64,000 bases of DNA from Aminobacter aminovorans (GCF_900445235.1 NZ_UFSM01000001.1:862501-926500), one strand, 5' to 3'. Shown: positions 1 through 12,022, counted from the first letter of the stretch. The notes: generated by a model not told the origin, from the sequence alone. Program-made: numbers and translations.

Positions 1-245
1 TCGATGGCGCGGGTGGCGAGCACGTGGCAGATCGCCATCGCCGAGACATGATTGAACAGCAGGCCAGGGGCGAGCGTCTGGCAGCGAAGCGCCAGGCCGC
101 GCTCTGGCGGTGGGAAACGCCCTCGTAGGAGATGCAAAGCAGCTTCGCCCCGCTTTTCTCGATAGCCGAAAGCACCATTTCCATGCGCGCGGTGCGGTGA
201 CCCAGCCCGAACACCACTGCCACCCTGTTCCCTGGCGACAACGCC
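1..245 (-). pseudogene. RpiR/MurR-type regulator remnant (SIS domain), frameshifted
   Basis: On the minus strand, bases 235 to about 115 read as a SIS-domain piece (GNRVAVVFGLGHRTARMEM, then SGAKLLCISYEG). The reading frame must then shift near base 112 to continue as ERGLALRCQTLAPGLLFNH and VSAMAICHVLATRAI, which runs off the left edge. This order and wording match the C-terminal sugar-isomerase-like domain of RpiR-family transcription regulators. No helix-turn-helix part is visible. The frameshift and missing N-terminus indicate a dead gene. The rest lies outside the window. Confidence 0.55.
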
Positions 246-424
246 GGGCTTTGGCTGTTCGCCTCGCTGGCGCTGCCGGCACCCCTGGACGTGTTCTACC
301 GCCGCTACGTGCCCGAGACGCCGAGCTTCCTGGCCTCGCAGAACAGGATCGCCGAAGCCAAAAAGGTGTTGTCGATCCCTGGATCTGGGACGCTCAGGTC
401 GCGCAATCTGATGGTGCGCGACAT
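236..424 (+). pseudogene. MFS transporter fragment
   Basis: A short plus-strand frame reads LWLFASLALPAPLDVFYRR followed by YVPETPSFLASQNRIAEAKK and ends at a TGA at 422-424. The pattern of a hydrophobic helix followed by PE(T/S)P-FLA-x(n)-EA resembles the central part of major facilitator sugar or aromatic-acid carriers, where a similar proline-glutamate motif precedes the cytoplasmic loop. There is no start, too few helices and no continuation, so this is a remnant. It overlaps the end of the RpiR-like remnant on the other strand, which suggests the locus was scrambled. Confidence 0.45.
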
Positions 425-677
425 TTGACGAGCGACCATGCCGAAGAGGCTGCGCCCGGCAAGCATGCCTGGAAGGAACTGTTCCGCGCCCCTTCATCGG
501 CCGGACCATTCCGGTCGCCATCGCCATCCTGAGGAGCTAAGGCGCCCAGCACGCCGATCATCGCGCCGATCCCTTGCGCCATCGAACGCGTGCTTGGGCT
601 GATGCCGACAGGTTCCGGGACCTTGTCTCCGGTGCCTGCCTGAGATTGGGCTGCCCCGCACTTGCGGGACGGCGTCC
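425..677. other. Decayed intergenic stretch
   Basis: No intact gene can be supported here. On the minus strand, about 650-545 reads STRSMAQGIGAMIGVLGAL, which could be another MFS helix fragment. It is short and out of order relative to the plus-strand MFS fragment upstream. Most likely this is debris between the left-hand remnants and the glycosyltransferase gene. Confidence 0.4.
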
Positions 678-1961
678 TTACGGCCTTGGTTTCCGCCTTG
701 CAGCTTTGGTGCGACGCTTGCGCCTTAGCCTGGCTTCGAGCATCGAAATTTCGATGCTGATCATGCGCGGCGCGTAAGCGGCAGGGCCCAGGTCGGCGGC
801 GCGGAGAATGGCCTTCAATGCGCTTCGTGACATCAATTGCCGCAGCTTGCGCAAGGTACCCCACTTGCCGAAGGCCGCGAAGAGCGCAGGCAGGTTCTCA
901 ACGATGATGGCCTGGGCTTCGGGAGCTTCGAAGACCTGCAGCGAAGTGACGCCGTCGCTGTCGAGAACCTGGGCAATCGCGGACCAGAAGCGCCATGCCC
1001 CCATGCTCGCCGAAAGCGACGCCGCGTCTTCGACGAGAACACGCATCGCCTCGCGGCGGCGCGCGGGGAAAAATCTCCTGGCAGGGCCGGAGGCATCCAC
1101 GGCTCCGTCCAGGGTCGGGTTACCGGCAAAGAAGTTGCCGCCGTGCAGCCGATAGGCTGACAGCGGCATGGCGATCGTGGCCGATCCGGCAAATACATGG
1201 GCGAGCCGGCAGAAATGGCCGTCGACCGAAAGCCCGAACATGACGTCTGTTTTGGCGCGCGGCCGGATGGTTTCGAGCAGGAAACGGCGGAACATGTTTG
1301 ATGTGCCCGGTGACCACAGCCAGCCATTTTCGGTGGGTGGATGGGCAACGATGCTGCCGTCGAGCTGGTCGAACTGTACATCGGAAACCTCAGACAAGCG
1401 GACGACCAGGAAGGAACTCCGCAGACTGCCCTTACCCGTGTCGGCTTGCGATCCCCTCAGACCGGTTCCCAACGCCGCGCCAGTCGCATCGATCTCAATC
1501 ACCGCGCTCGATGTGAAGGCGACGCTCCGTGGCAGCGCCAGATGCGCCTGGACATGCATGGCGGTAAAGTCGGCAAGCAGATAGTCGTCGGAATCGACGA
1601 AGGTGACGAAATCGCCGCGTGCGACATCCAGGCCTTTCAATGCCCCTGCGAGCGCGCCGAGGTTTTCGTCGAGCCAGATCGCGCGAAACCGCGGGTCGTC
1701 GCCGATTGCCGCTTCTATCTCGCGACGACTGTCATCGGTCGAGCCATTGTCGACGACGATGGCTTCGAAATTGGGATAGGTCTGATGGCGGACCGAGCGG
1801 ATCGCCGATCCCACGAAGCGGGCGTAGTTCCAGTTGCGGATAATGAAGGAGACGAGCGGGTAGGCCACCGGCTCGGGCGCGAGTTCGTTGAGCGAAAGCC
1901 CGCGCAGCGTCAAGTTCGACGCCGACGTCCCGACCGACAGCCCGTCCAGTTTCTTGTGCAC
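678..1961 (-). CDS. Family 2 glycosyltransferase
   Basis: A 427-residue GT-A fold glycosyltransferase, expected to transfer a nucleotide-activated sugar in the cytoplasm during surface polysaccharide or glycan synthesis. The GT2 domain starts near residue 34 (YPLVSFIIRNWNYARF), with the nucleotide-binding VVDNGSTDD at 69-77 and the metal-binding DXD-type motif DSDD at 123-126. The C-terminal half (about 230-427) is less typical and ends in a very basic tail. I chose the GTG at 1961 because GGGGAG lies six bases upstream. The frame stays open to 2057, but that extension reads as junk and runs toward the divergent cls gene. There are no other polysaccharide genes nearby, so the acceptor is unknown. 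Confidence 0.75.
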   Translation of the reverse strand: MHKKLDGLSVGTSASNLTLRGLSLNELAPEPVAYPLVSFIIRNWNYARFVGSAIRSVRHQTYPNFEAIVVDNGSTDDSRREIEAAIGDDPRFRAIWLDENLGALAGALKGLDVARGDFVTFVDSDDYLLADFTAMHVQAHLALPRSVAFTSSAVIEIDATGAALGTGLRGSQADTGKGSLRSSFLVVRLSEVSDVQFDQLDGSIVAHPPTENGWLWSPGTSNMFRRFLLETIRPRAKTDVMFGLSVDGHFCRLAHVFAGSATIAMPLSAYRLHGGNFFAGNPTLDGAVDASGPARRFFPARRREAMRVLVEDAASLSASMGAWRFWSAIAQVLDSDGVTSLQVFEAPEAQAIIVENLPALFAAFGKWGTLRKLRQLMSRSALKAILRAADLGPAAYAPRMISIEISMLEARLRRKRRTKAARRKPRP

Positions 1962-2159
1962 TGACAACTCCCCGGCAATTGGCTGAGCGGGGCAGGCGCT
2001 CTTGGCATTGCACATTGCACGGCATGCTTGCCTTGGCAACAAATCGCCTGCCGGCAATGTCCGAGCTTCCGTGGGTCTCCCCGAGAGGCAAGGGTTATGG
2101 CTCCCGCATCGAATTATCTGTTATCGGTTGAACCTATTGTCTGGAGGGCCACCCCAAGC

Positions 2160-3617
2160 ATGAGCGCATCCGCCTATTTCGGTTGGGCCCTGGTCAACCT
2201 GACCATCTGCCTGCAGATCGTCTATCTCGTGCGTGCGTTGCTGCGTCCGCATCGCGAGCCGGCCTCGCGGCTGGCCTGGATCGTGGTCATCGTCGTTGCG
2301 CCGGTGGTCGGCGTTGTCGCCTACATCCTGTTTGGTGATACCAATGTCGGCAGCCGCCGTATCGCCCGGCTGCGCGACGCGCTCCAGCGCTTGCCCTCGC
2401 TTGCCACGATCAACACGACCGATCTCGACGGGCGGGAGCAACCAAGCGTCCCGGAGCCCTACGCGCCGCTGTTTCGCGTCGGCGAATCGATCAGCAACTA
2501 TGCTCCGGTCGGTGCGAACCGGGCTCAACTCATGCCCGGTTCCGATGCTGCGATCGATGCGATCATCGCCGACATCGATACCGCCGCCGATCACGTGCAC
2601 CTGCTGTTCTACATCTGGTTGCCCGATACCAACGGTGTGAAGATGGTCGAGGCGGTCAAGCGCGCGGCCATGCGCGGCGTGACGTGCCGGGTGATGGTCG
2701 ACGACATCGGCTCGCGTCGGTTGATCCGTTCGCCGCACTGGCGCGACATGGCCTCAGTCAAGGTCAAGCTGGCGCGCGCCCTGCCGGTGGGGATTGCTCT
2801 GCTGCGCCCGCTGAAGGGGCGGGTCGACATGCGCAACCATCGCAAGATCGTCGTCATCGACAACAAGGTGACCTATTGCGGCAGCCAGAACTGCGCCGAT
2901 CCTGCCTTTGCCATCAAGGCGAGGTACGCGCCCTGGGTCGACGTGATGCTGCGTTTCGAAGGTCCGGTCGTGCTTCAGAACCAGCATCTGTTTGCCAGTG
3001 ACTGGATGGCACAGGTCCAGGAGGACCTGAGCCCGCTGATGCGCCAGCCGCTGCCGTCGGCGCGACCCGGCTTTACGGCGCAGGTCATCGGCACGGGTGC
3101 CGCCGTGCGCTATTCGGCGATGCCCGAAATGTTCATCGCGCTGATGAATGCCGCACGGCGCGAGCTCGTCATTTCTACCCCCTATTACGTGCCGGACGAG
3201 CCGCTGCAGGCGGCGCTGTGCGCCTGTGGCCACCGCGGCGTCGCAACGACCATCGTCCTTCCCCGGCGCAACGATTCCTGGATCGTCGCGGCGGCGAGCC
3301 GCAGCTATTATCGCGAACTGCTCGATGCCGGCGTCAGGATCCACGAATATGAAGGCGGGTTGCTGCACGCCAAGACGCTGACAGTCGATGGTGAGGTGAC
3401 GCTGATCGGCTCGGCCAATCTCGACCGCCGCAGCTTCGAGCTGAACTTCGAAAACAACATCCTGCTGCACGACGCTGAGGTGACCGGCGAGGTGCGGGCA
3501 CGGCAGCAGAGCTACATCGAGTCTTCGGTTCCCATCAGCGACCGCATGGTTGCCAAGTGGAGCCGGCCGCGCCAGGTCTGGAACAACGCCATCGCCATGC
3601 TCGGGCCGGTGCTTTAG
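2160..3617 (+). CDS. cls: Cardiolipin synthase, phospholipase D family
   Basis: Membrane enzyme that condenses two phosphatidylglycerols (or PG with a second phospholipid) into cardiolipin and glycerol. Two N-terminal transmembrane helices (residues about 5-25 and 35-58) form the PLDc_N part. Two HKD motifs follow: HRKIVVID near residue 226 and HAKTLTVDGE near 403, the second with GSANLDRRSFELNFE behind it. The length (485 aa) is normal for bacterial Cls. I start at the ATG preceding SASAYFGW, with GGAGGG upstream at somewhat long spacing. An in-frame ATG at 2097 behind AGAGGCAAGGG would add 21 residues and cannot be excluded. The gene is divergent from the glycosyltransferase. Confidence 0.88.
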   Translation: MSASAYFGWALVNLTICLQIVYLVRALLRPHREPASRLAWIVVIVVAPVVGVVAYILFGDTNVGSRRIARLRDALQRLPSLATINTTDLDGREQPSVPEPYAPLFRVGESISNYAPVGANRAQLMPGSDAAIDAIIADIDTAADHVHLLFYIWLPDTNGVKMVEAVKRAAMRGVTCRVMVDDIGSRRLIRSPHWRDMASVKVKLARALPVGIALLRPLKGRVDMRNHRKIVVIDNKVTYCGSQNCADPAFAIKARYAPWVDVMLRFEGPVVLQNQHLFASDWMAQVQEDLSPLMRQPLPSARPGFTAQVIGTGAAVRYSAMPEMFIALMNAARRELVISTPYYVPDEPLQAALCACGHRGVATTIVLPRRNDSWIVAAASRSYYRELLDAGVRIHEYEGGLLHAKTLTVDGEVTLIGSANLDRRSFELNFENNILLHDAEVTGEVRARQQSYIESSVPISDRMVAKWSRPRQVWNNAIAMLGPVL

Positions 3618-3632
3618 GCGTCCACCTGGCCT

Positions 3633-5698
<2,066 letters not shown>

Positions 5699-5811
5699 GG
5701 TCGTGGGTCCTCTCGGCACGATCCCGAAAGCTGGGAATCTTTCGGCTGAGATCATGCGGCTGAAACAAGGGCGGGATGGCGGCTCAAGAATGCGCCTCCC
5801 GCCCGAAGGGG

Positions 5812-6666
5812 TCAGGCAGCGACGACGCGCTGCCTCTGGCTGCCCAGGCCTTCGATGCCAAGGGTCATCGTCTGGCCTGCTTTGAGATAGACGGGCGGCT
5901 TCTGGCCGAGGCCGACGCCGGGCGGCGTGCCGGTCGAGATGACGTCGCCGGACTGCAGGCTCATGAAGCGGCTGAGATAGGACACGACCTGCTGCACCGA
6001 GAAGATCATGGTCCTGGTCGAGCCGTTCTGGAAACGCCTGTCATCGACGTCGAGCCACATCTTGAGGTTCTGCGGGTCGGCGATCTCGTCTGCGGTCACC
6101 ATCCAGGGGCCGGTCGGGCCGAAGGTGTCGCAACCCTTGCCCTTGTCCCAGGTGCCACCGCGCTCGGTCTGGAATTCGCGTTCGGAAACGTCGTTGATGA
6201 CGCAATAGCCGGCGACGTGGCTCATGGCGTCGGCCTCGTCGATGTAGCGGCCGGGCTTGCCGATGACGACGCCAAGCTCGACCTCCCAGTCGGTCTTGAC
6301 CGAGCCGCGCGGGATTTCGACGTCGTCGTCGGGACCGACGATTGCCGAGGTCCACTTGTTGAAGACGATGGGTTCGGCGGGAATGGCGGCACCGGTTTCG
6401 GCGGCATGGTCGGCATAGTTGAGGCCGATGCAGATGAACTTGCCGATGCGGCCGACGCAGGCGCCGAGGCGCAGATTCTGTTGCGGCGTGCCGGCAACCA
6501 ACGGCAACGTCTCGATGTCGACGGCGCGCAGGCGGGCAAGACCTTCGGGTGTCAGCACGTCGCCGGCAATGTCGTCGACGAGGCCGGTGAGATCACGGAC
6601 GCGGCCTGACGTGTCGAGGATGCCGGGCTTCTCGTTGCCCTTGGGGCCGTAGCGGAGCAGTTTCAT
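5812..6666 (-). CDS. 2,4-diketo-3-deoxy-L-fuconate hydrolase, FAH family
   Basis: A 284-residue fumarylacetoacetate-hydrolase-fold enzyme. In this operon it should split 2,4-diketo-3-deoxy-L-fuconate into pyruvate and L-lactate, the last step of the oxidative fucose route. Visible family features are GLNYADHAAETG, the metal-binding acidic pair in DWEVELGVVIG, NDVSEREFQ, and the glycine-rich C-terminal STGTPPGVG. N-terminal MKLLRYGPKGNEKPG is typical of this subgroup. It follows the sugar-binding protein gene by about 65 bases. Related enzymes act on rhamnose- or arabinose-derived keto acids, so the substrate is inferred from the neighbouring FucD and dehydrogenases. Confidence 0.8.
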   Translation of the reverse strand: MKLLRYGPKGNEKPGILDTSGRVRDLTGLVDDIAGDVLTPEGLARLRAVDIETLPLVAGTPQQNLRLGACVGRIGKFICIGLNYADHAAETGAAIPAEPIVFNKWTSAIVGPDDDVEIPRGSVKTDWEVELGVVIGKPGRYIDEADAMSHVAGYCVINDVSEREFQTERGGTWDKGKGCDTFGPTGPWMVTADEIADPQNLKMWLDVDDRRFQNGSTRTMIFSVQQVVSYLSRFMSLQSGDVISTGTPPGVGLGQKPPVYLKAGQTMTLGIEGLGSQRQRVVAA

Positions 6667-6732
6667 CTGATGTCACCTTGATTGGAAAGACACCGGAGGC
6701 GGCGGGCCGCCTCCGGGGAGAGTTGCACCGGA

Positions 6733-7680
6733 TCAGTCGTACAGCACCGCTGCGATTTCGGGCTGATCGATGTTCGACTTGTCGTAGTAGTAGAAGCCGG
6801 TGTCGATGTTCTTTTCGACCGCTTCGCCCTTGGCTGCCTTCACCGCCGCCTCGACGGTCTTGTAGCCGATGCCGACGGGGTTCTGGGTGATGGCGCCGGC
6901 CATCTGGCCGTCGCGGATCGCCTGCTTCTGCTGGGCGCCCGAGTCGTAGCCGATGATCACCAACTGGCGGCCGAGCTCCTTGGCGCCGTTGACGACACCG
7001 ATGGCCGAGCCTTCATTGGCGCCGAACATGCCTTTGAGATCCGGGTTGGCCTGCAGGATCGCCTTGGTGATTTCGGTCGACTTGAGATGATCGCCCTCGC
7101 CATATTCGATGGCGACGATCTCGACCTTCGGATGGGCTTCCTTCATGCGGTTGACGAAGCCGTCGCGGCGATCGACGCCGGTGCGGCTGGTCTGGTCATG
7201 GACGACGAGGGCGACCTTGCCTTCGTCGCCGATCAGGGCGGCCATCTTGTCGGCGGCAAGGGCTGCTGCAGCGATGTTGTTGGTCGAGGCGGTGGCCACG
7301 GGGATGTCGCTGTCGACGCCTGAGTCGAAGGCGACGACCGGGATCTTGGCGTCCTTGGCCTGCTGCAGCAGCGGGATCGCCGCCTGGCTGTCGAGGGCGG
7401 CGAAGCCGATCGCCGCCGGCTTCTTGGCAAGGGCGGCGGCCAGCATGTCGATCTGACGATCGACCTGGGTCTCAGAGTCAGGGCCTTCAAAGGTGACTTC
7501 GACACCGAGATCCGCGGCCGCCTTGTCGGCGCCGGCCTTCACTGCCTGCCAGAACTGGTGCTGGAAGCCCTTGGAGATCAGCGGGATGTACATCTTGTCC
7601 TGGGCCATTGCCATGGTCGAGCCATAGCCGAGGATCGTCATGGCGCTGAGAGCGCCAAGCACAGTGCGTCTGGTGAACAT
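6733..7680 (-). CDS. Periplasmic sugar-binding protein of Rbs-type ABC transporter
   Basis: A 315-residue periplasmic-binding-protein type I. It begins with a signal peptide carrying a twin arginine (MFTRRTVLGALSAM, cleavage probably after AMA-Q near residue 26). The mature part has the usual alternating folds (PLISKGFQHQFWQAVKAGAD, IGFAALDSQAAIPLLQQA, VAFDSGVDSD, GMFGANEGSAIG, IGYDSGAQQ). The start at 7680 has a strong GGAGG seven bases upstream. It lies downstream of its permease and ATPase genes. A hairpin in the 104-base gap before it may help set its higher expression. The ligand is probably L-fucose, judged by the operon only. Confidence 0.85.
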   Translation of the reverse strand: MFTRRTVLGALSAMTILGYGSTMAMAQDKMYIPLISKGFQHQFWQAVKAGADKAAADLGVEVTFEGPDSETQVDRQIDMLAAALAKKPAAIGFAALDSQAAIPLLQQAKDAKIPVVAFDSGVDSDIPVATASTNNIAAAALAADKMAALIGDEGKVALVVHDQTSRTGVDRRDGFVNRMKEAHPKVEIVAIEYGEGDHLKSTEITKAILQANPDLKGMFGANEGSAIGVVNGAKELGRQLVIIGYDSGAQQKQAIRDGQMAGAITQNPVGIGYKTVEAAVKAAKGEAVEKNIDTGFYYYDKSNIDQPEIAAVLYD

Positions 7681-7749
7681 GTTTCCTCCGATTGAACCTT
7701 CGTTGTTGAACTCTGCCGGTGGAGCGCTTTCGCTCTCTTCTTGATGTTG

Positions 7750-7771
7750 GCGCAGCACCGCGGCGCTGCGC
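7750..7771 (-). promoter_or_regulatory. Intercistronic hairpin between permease and binding-protein genes
   Basis: A 7-bp inverted repeat (GCGCAGC at 7750-7756, GCTGCGC at 7765-7771) lies between the permease stop and the binding-protein start. Hairpins in this position in sugar ABC operons often stabilise the binding-protein mRNA or slow 3' decay. That role is inferred here. Confidence 0.35.
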
Positions 7772-7784
7772 GAAGCAAGCTTGC

Positions 7785-8783
7785 TCAAAGCCTGCGGCGC
7801 CGCAGAATGTCGGTGTAGACGGCGAGAATGATGATCGAGCCGGTGACCACGGTCTGCCATTCCTGGGCGACCGAGAGGATGCGCAGGCCGTTGGCGAGCA
7901 CGGAGATGATGAGCGCGCCGATGAGCGTGCCGATGATGGTGCCGCGGCCACCCGACAGCGAGGTGCCGCCGATGACCACCGCTGCGATCGCATCGAGCTC
8001 GTAGCCCTGGCCGAGTGCCGGTTGGGCCGAGTTGAGCCGCGAGGCGATCAGCAGGCCGGCGATGCCGCAGATCGAACCGGCGAGCGCGTAGACTGCGATC
8101 TTCCAGCGGTCGGTGTTGACGCCTGACAGCCTGACCGCCTCCTCATTGGAGCCGAGCGCGAAGGTGAAGCGACCGAGGATGGTGCGCTCGAGGATGAAGC
8201 TCGTCGCGATCGCCACCAGGAACAGGATCAGCACGCCGTTGGGGATGGGCAGGCTCGGTAGGACCGAGCCGATCAGCGAGCCTTGCGAGATCTGGGTGAA
8301 GCCGGGCGTGTTGTTGAAATAGATCGGGCGCGTGCCGGAAATAACCAGCGACAGGCCCTTGAGGATCAGCATCATGCCGAGCGTGGCAATGAAGGGCGGG
8401 ATCTTGAGTTTGGCGACCAAGGTGCCCGACAGCGCGCCGCTGGCGGCACCTGCGAGGATCGCGGCCAAAACGCCGAGGCCGAGCGGCATGCCCCAGAAGG
8501 TCAGCACCACGCCTGCGATGACGGCGCAGAAGGTCATCAGAGTGCCGACGGAGAGGTCGATGCCGCCTGTTATGATGACCAGCGTTGCGGCGATCGCCAG
8601 CACGCCGTTGACCGACGTCGCCTGCAGGATGGCGATGATGTTGGATGTCTGCATGAAGTTGGGCGAGGCGAAGCTGAACACCGCGACCAGGATGATCAGA
8701 CTGGCGAAGGCGAGCAGCCGATGCTGCGCGCCCGAAAACCGCGAAACGGTCGAGGCGCTCTGGGTGGATGCGGTCGCACTCAT
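7785..8783 (-). CDS. Sugar ABC transporter permease, RbsC-like
   Basis: Inner-membrane permease of 332 residues with eight to ten hydrophobic segments. It carries the RbsC/XylH landmarks [11 protein letters not shown] (residues about 65-75), [11 protein letters not shown] and [16 protein letters not shown], the last near the C-terminus as the contact region for the ATPase. The start is the ATG at 8783, which overlaps the ATPase stop by ATGA, so the two are translationally coupled. A longer frame upstream is inside the ATPase gene and was rejected. It pairs with the adjacent binding protein and double-domain ATPase to import a monosaccharide, presumably L-fucose. Confidence 0.88.
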   Translation of the reverse strand: MSATASTQSASTVSRFSGAQHRLLAFASLIILVAVFSFASPNFMQTSNIIAILQATSVNGVLAIAATLVIITGGIDLSVGTLMTFCAVIAGVVLTFWGMPLGLGVLAAILAGAASGALSGTLVAKLKIPPFIATLGMMLILKGLSLVISGTRPIYFNNTPGFTQISQGSLIGSVLPSLPIPNGVLILFLVAIATSFILERTILGRFTFALGSNEEAVRLSGVNTDRWKIAVYALAGSICGIAGLLIASRLNSAQPALGQGYELDAIAAVVIGGTSLSGGRGTIIGTLIGALIISVLANGLRILSVAQEWQTVVTGSIIILAVYTDILRRRRL

Positions 8784-10321
8784 TTGGCCTCTCCCTTTGC
8801 CGTCTTTTGCTTGTTCTGGTTGGCGGCATCGCCGCGAAGCGTCGCCAGATGCATGATCTCCTCCTGGCTGGCGCCGCCGGGCAAGATGCCGGTCAGCCGC
8901 CCCTCGCACATCACCGCGATGCGATGGCTGAGCCGCAGTACCTCCGGCAGTTCGGAAGAGATGACGATGATGGCGCGGCCCTGCTGGGCGAGCGCGTTCA
9001 AGAGCTTGTAGATCTCGTTCTTGGCGCCGACGTCGATGCCGCGCGTCGGCTCGTCGAAGATCAGCACCTCACAGTCGCGCAACAGCCACTTGGCGATGAC
9101 GATCTTCTGCTGGTTGCCGCCCGAGAGCAGGCGCACTTCCTGTCGGTCGGACGGGGTCTTGATCGCGAGCTGGTCGATGTAGCGGGCGGCGACATCGTGC
9201 ATGGCGCCTTCCTTCAGCAGGCCTACGGCACCGGTGAAGCGGGAAAGGCTCGCCAAAACGACGTTGTTGCGCACGTCCATGCCGGTGGCGAGGCCGAAAT
9301 GCTTGCGATCTTCGGAGAGATAGCCGATGCCGGCGCGTACTGCGTCCCTCGGCATGCGGATGTCGACCTTCCTGCCATGCATGAAGATGTCGCCGCTGTC
9401 GCGGGGGTCAGCACCGAAGATGGCCCGCGCCACCTCGGTGCGGCCGGCGCCCATCAGCCCGGCGAAACCGAGTATTTCGCCCTTGCGGACGGAAAGACTG
9501 ACATCGCGGATGACCGCGCCGCGATTGAGGTTCCGGACCTCCAGCACGATTTCGGAGCCTGAGTGATCAGGTATGTCGGGGCGTTCGTCGGTCAGCGCGC
9601 GGCCGACCATCATCGAGATGATCCTGTCGACCGGCGTCTCGGCAGCCGGAACAGTGCCGATGTATTCGCTGTCGCGCATGACCGTGACGCGGTCGGCGAT
9701 ACGCTTCAGTTCGTCCATCTTGTGCGAGATGTAGACGATGCCGACACCCTCGGCCTTGAGCCTTGCGATGATGGCGAAGAGTTCTGCGATCTCGGCATCG
9801 TTAAGCGCGGCCGTCGGCTCGTCCATGATCAGCACGCGCGAGCGGTAGGACAGCGCCTTGGCGATTTCGACCATCTGCTGCCGGGCGATCGTCAGCCCGC
9901 CTACCGGGGTGCGGGGGTCGAGTTTGAGATGCATCGAAGCAAAGATCTCGGCGGCATCGGCGTTGAGCTTTGCCTCGTCAAGAAGCAGGCCGCCGGCCTT
10001 GCGCGGCTCGCAGCCGATGAAGATGTTCTGTGCCGCGGTCAGATGCGGCATCAGATTGAGTTCCTGATGGATGATGCCAATGCCCAGGTCCTGCGCCTGG
10101 CGCGGTGAGTTGATCTCGACCGGCTTGCCATCGAGCAGGATTTCGCCCGCGTCGCGACGGTAGATGCCGGCGAGGATCTTCATCAGCGTCGACTTGCCGG
10201 CGCCGTTCTCGCCCATCAGCGCATGCACCTCGCCCGCACGCAGCTCGAGCTGGGCATTGTGAAGGGCGCGCACACCCGGAAACGACTTGCCGATGTCCTT
10301 CATGACGACGAGGGCGGTCAT
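8780..10321 (-). CDS. Sugar ABC transporter ATP-binding protein, RbsA-like, two NBDs
   Basis: A 513-residue cytoplasmic ATPase with two nucleotide-binding domains in tandem. NBD1 has Walker [10 protein letters not shown] (about 38-46), a modified signature [15 protein letters not shown] and Walker [15 protein letters not shown]2 has the degenerate Walker [10 protein letters not shown], the signature LLSGGNQQK and Walker [17 protein letters not shown]. This asymmetry is normal for RbsA/MglA ATPases. The C-terminal tail ([13 protein letters not shown]) is basic. The start overlaps the lactonase stop by ATGA and its own stop overlaps the permease start, so the three are coupled. Confidence 0.92.
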   Translation of the reverse strand: MTALVVMKDIGKSFPGVRALHNAQLELRAGEVHALMGENGAGKSTLMKILAGIYRRDAGEILLDGKPVEINSPRQAQDLGIGIIHQELNLMPHLTAAQNIFIGCEPRKAGGLLLDEAKLNADAAEIFASMHLKLDPRTPVGGLTIARQQMVEIAKALSYRSRVLIMDEPTAALNDAEIAELFAIIARLKAEGVGIVYISHKMDELKRIADRVTVMRDSEYIGTVPAAETPVDRIISMMVGRALTDERPDIPDHSGSEIVLEVRNLNRGAVIRDVSLSVRKGEILGFAGLMGAGRTEVARAIFGADPRDSGDIFMHGRKVDIRMPRDAVRAGIGYLSEDRKHFGLATGMDVRNNVVLASLSRFTGAVGLLKEGAMHDVAARYIDQLAIKTPSDRQEVRLLSGGNQQKIVIAKWLLRDCEVLIFDEPTRGIDVGAKNEIYKLLNALAQQGRAIIVISSELPEVLRLSHRIAVMCEGRLTGILPGGASQEEIMHLATLRGDAANQNKQKTAKGEAK

Positions 10322-11202
10322 GCGCGGCCTCCCTCGATGCCGTAGAAGCGGGTCGCGGTGCCGCCCAGGATGGCCGCGCGCTCGCGCTGGCCAAGGCCGT
10401 CGAGCAAGCGGGCCGTGACTTCGTCCCAGAAGGCGAAGGGGCTGGCCAGCGTCAGCACCGGCCAGTCCGAACCCCAGATCAGGCGATCCGGCCCGAACCA
10501 GTCGAGCAGGCTGCAGATTGTGGGGCGCAGCGCTTCAGCCGCAGCCTTGGACGTTGCGCGGCGCTCCGCCGGCAATTCGGTGAGCAGGCCCGAGAGTTTG
10601 CAATAGACCTGCGGGTGGCCCGACAGCTCGGCCATGCTGAACCGCCACAAGCCATGGCGCGGATCGTCGGCAGGGGCGGCGAAGGCGGGCTTGGCGGCGT
10701 GATCGATGACGATGGGCAGATCCGGATTCGTTTCCACGAAACGGCGGAGCGGCTGAAGATGCTGCGGCATCACGAGCGCGTCGAAACGCAGGCCGAGCCG
10801 CTTGAGTGCTGCGACGGCTTCCGTGTGCGGGCGGGTGGCGATCCAGTCGACGTCTTCCAGATCCTGCAGCATCGGCCGCACGCCCTTGAACAGGGGATCG
10901 GCAGCGAAGCGTTCGAGTGTGGCCACGCAGTCGGCCGACGACAGGTCGACCCAACCGACGACACCGGCAACAGCCTTGTCGTTACGTCCCTGGTCGAGCA
11001 GGAATTGCGTCTCGTCCTCCGTGGCTGCTGCCTGGACGAGCATGCGCCTGTTGATACCGGCGACTTCCGCCAGCGGGCGCATCTCGGCTGCGCCGAAGTC
11101 ATGGTAGATCGGGGCGAGATGGGTGGCGTCAGGCGTCAGCCAACCGTAGTCGCCGCGCTGGAGCGCCCAGTAGTGGCAGTGGCCGTCGATCCTTTCGATC
11201 AT
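10318..11202 (-). CDS. L-fucono-1,5-lactonase, amidohydrolase superfamily
   Basis: A 294-residue TIM-barrel amidohydrolase of the COG3618 type. It is proposed to hydrolyse L-fucono-1,5-lactone to L-fuconate, the second step of the pathway. Features are the N-terminal metal motif DGHCHYW (residues 6-12, HxH), [17 protein letters not shown] with a putative ligand histidine near residue 175, VYCKLSGL, and the late GSDWPVL with the metal-binding aspartate. It sits 14 bases after the keto-deoxy-fuconate dehydrogenase gene and overlaps the transporter ATPase start. Lactonases of this family also act on rhamnono- or galactono-lactones, so the substrate is assigned from context. Confidence 0.82.
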   Translation of the reverse strand: MIERIDGHCHYWALQRGDYGWLTPDATHLAPIYHDFGAAEMRPLAEVAGINRRMLVQAAATEDETQFLLDQGRNDKAVAGVVGWVDLSSADCVATLERFAADPLFKGVRPMLQDLEDVDWIATRPHTEAVAALKRLGLRFDALVMPQHLQPLRRFVETNPDLPIVIDHAAKPAFAAPADDPRHGLWRFSMAELSGHPQVYCKLSGLLTELPAERRATSKAAAEALRPTICSLLDWFGPDRLIWGSDWPVLTLASPFAFWDEVTARLLDGLGQRERAAILGGTATRFYGIEGGRA

Positions 11203-11216
11203 GGCCGCCGCCTCGT

Positions 11217-11966
11217 CTAGATGGTGACGCCGCCATCGACCAGGACTGCCTGGCCGGTGACGAAGCGCGACTCGTCGGACAACAGGTAGACGACGAGCGG
11301 CGCGATGTCGTCGACGGTCGCAAGTCGGCCGATGGGCTGGCGGGCGATGAAGTCCTTCTCCGCCTGCACCGGGTCGGCGGCAGCAGCGATGCGGCCGCGC
11401 AGCGACGGCGTGTCGACAGTGCCCGGGCAGAGCGCGTTGCAGCGCACGCCGCGGCGCACATAGTCGGCGGCCATGCCCTTGGTGAAGCCGATGACGGCCG
11501 CCTTGGTGGCGCCGTAGAGCAGCCGGTTGGGGAAGCCTTTGATCGACGAAGCCATGGAAGCCATGTTGAGGATCGACACGGCGCCGGTCTTTTCGGCGCG
11601 TTCGAGCATGCCTGGCAGGAACGCCTTGGTCGTGCGGTACATGCTCTTGACGTTCAGGTCGAAGCTGAAGTCCCAGTCGTCGTCGCTGCAGTCCATGATC
11701 GTGCCGTTGTGGACGAAGCCGGCGCAGTTGAAGAGACCGTCGAGCGGCGCCTGGCTGGCGGCGAAGCTTGCTACAGCCTTGGCGTCGCGCACGTCGAGGC
11801 GATGTGCCTCGATGTTCTTGTGTTCGGCAGAAAGTGCGTTCAGCGCGTCGCCATTGATATCGGTGGCGATGATATGAGCGCCCTCACCGGCACAGGCCAG
11901 CGCGCTGGCGCGGCCGATACCCTGGGCCGCGGCGGAAATGAAAATGCGTTTCCCGCTTAGTCGCAT
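11217..11966 (-). CDS. 2-keto-3-deoxy-L-fuconate dehydrogenase, SDR family
   Basis: A 249-residue SDR expected to oxidise 2-keto-3-deoxy-L-fuconate to 2,4-diketo-3-deoxy-L-fuconate with NAD+. The cofactor loop is AAAQGIG (about 13-19), with DINGD after strand 2 as an NAD-type acidic selector. The catalytic Ser/Tyr/Lys lie in MASMAS and YGATKAA. MRLSGKRIFISAAAQGIGRA is typical of this enzyme and of its BDH2-like relatives. I chose the ATG at 11966 because GGGAGGAG sits about 8 bases upstream. It is the first gene of the fucose operon and is divergent from the IclR regulator. Confidence 0.82.
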   Translation of the reverse strand: MRLSGKRIFISAAAQGIGRASALACAGEGAHIIATDINGDALNALSAEHKNIEAHRLDVRDAKAVASFAASQAPLDGLFNCAGFVHNGTIMDCSDDDWDFSFDLNVKSMYRTTKAFLPGMLERAEKTGAVSILNMASMASSIKGFPNRLLYGATKAAVIGFTKGMAADYVRRGVRCNALCPGTVDTPSLRGRIAAAADPVQAEKDFIARQPIGRLATVDDIAPLVVYLLSDESRFVTGQAVLVDGGVTI

Positions 11967-12022
11967 AACCGTCGCTCCTCCCAGCAAACTGCTTGCGCTT
12001 CTGTCTATATACGAACATACTA

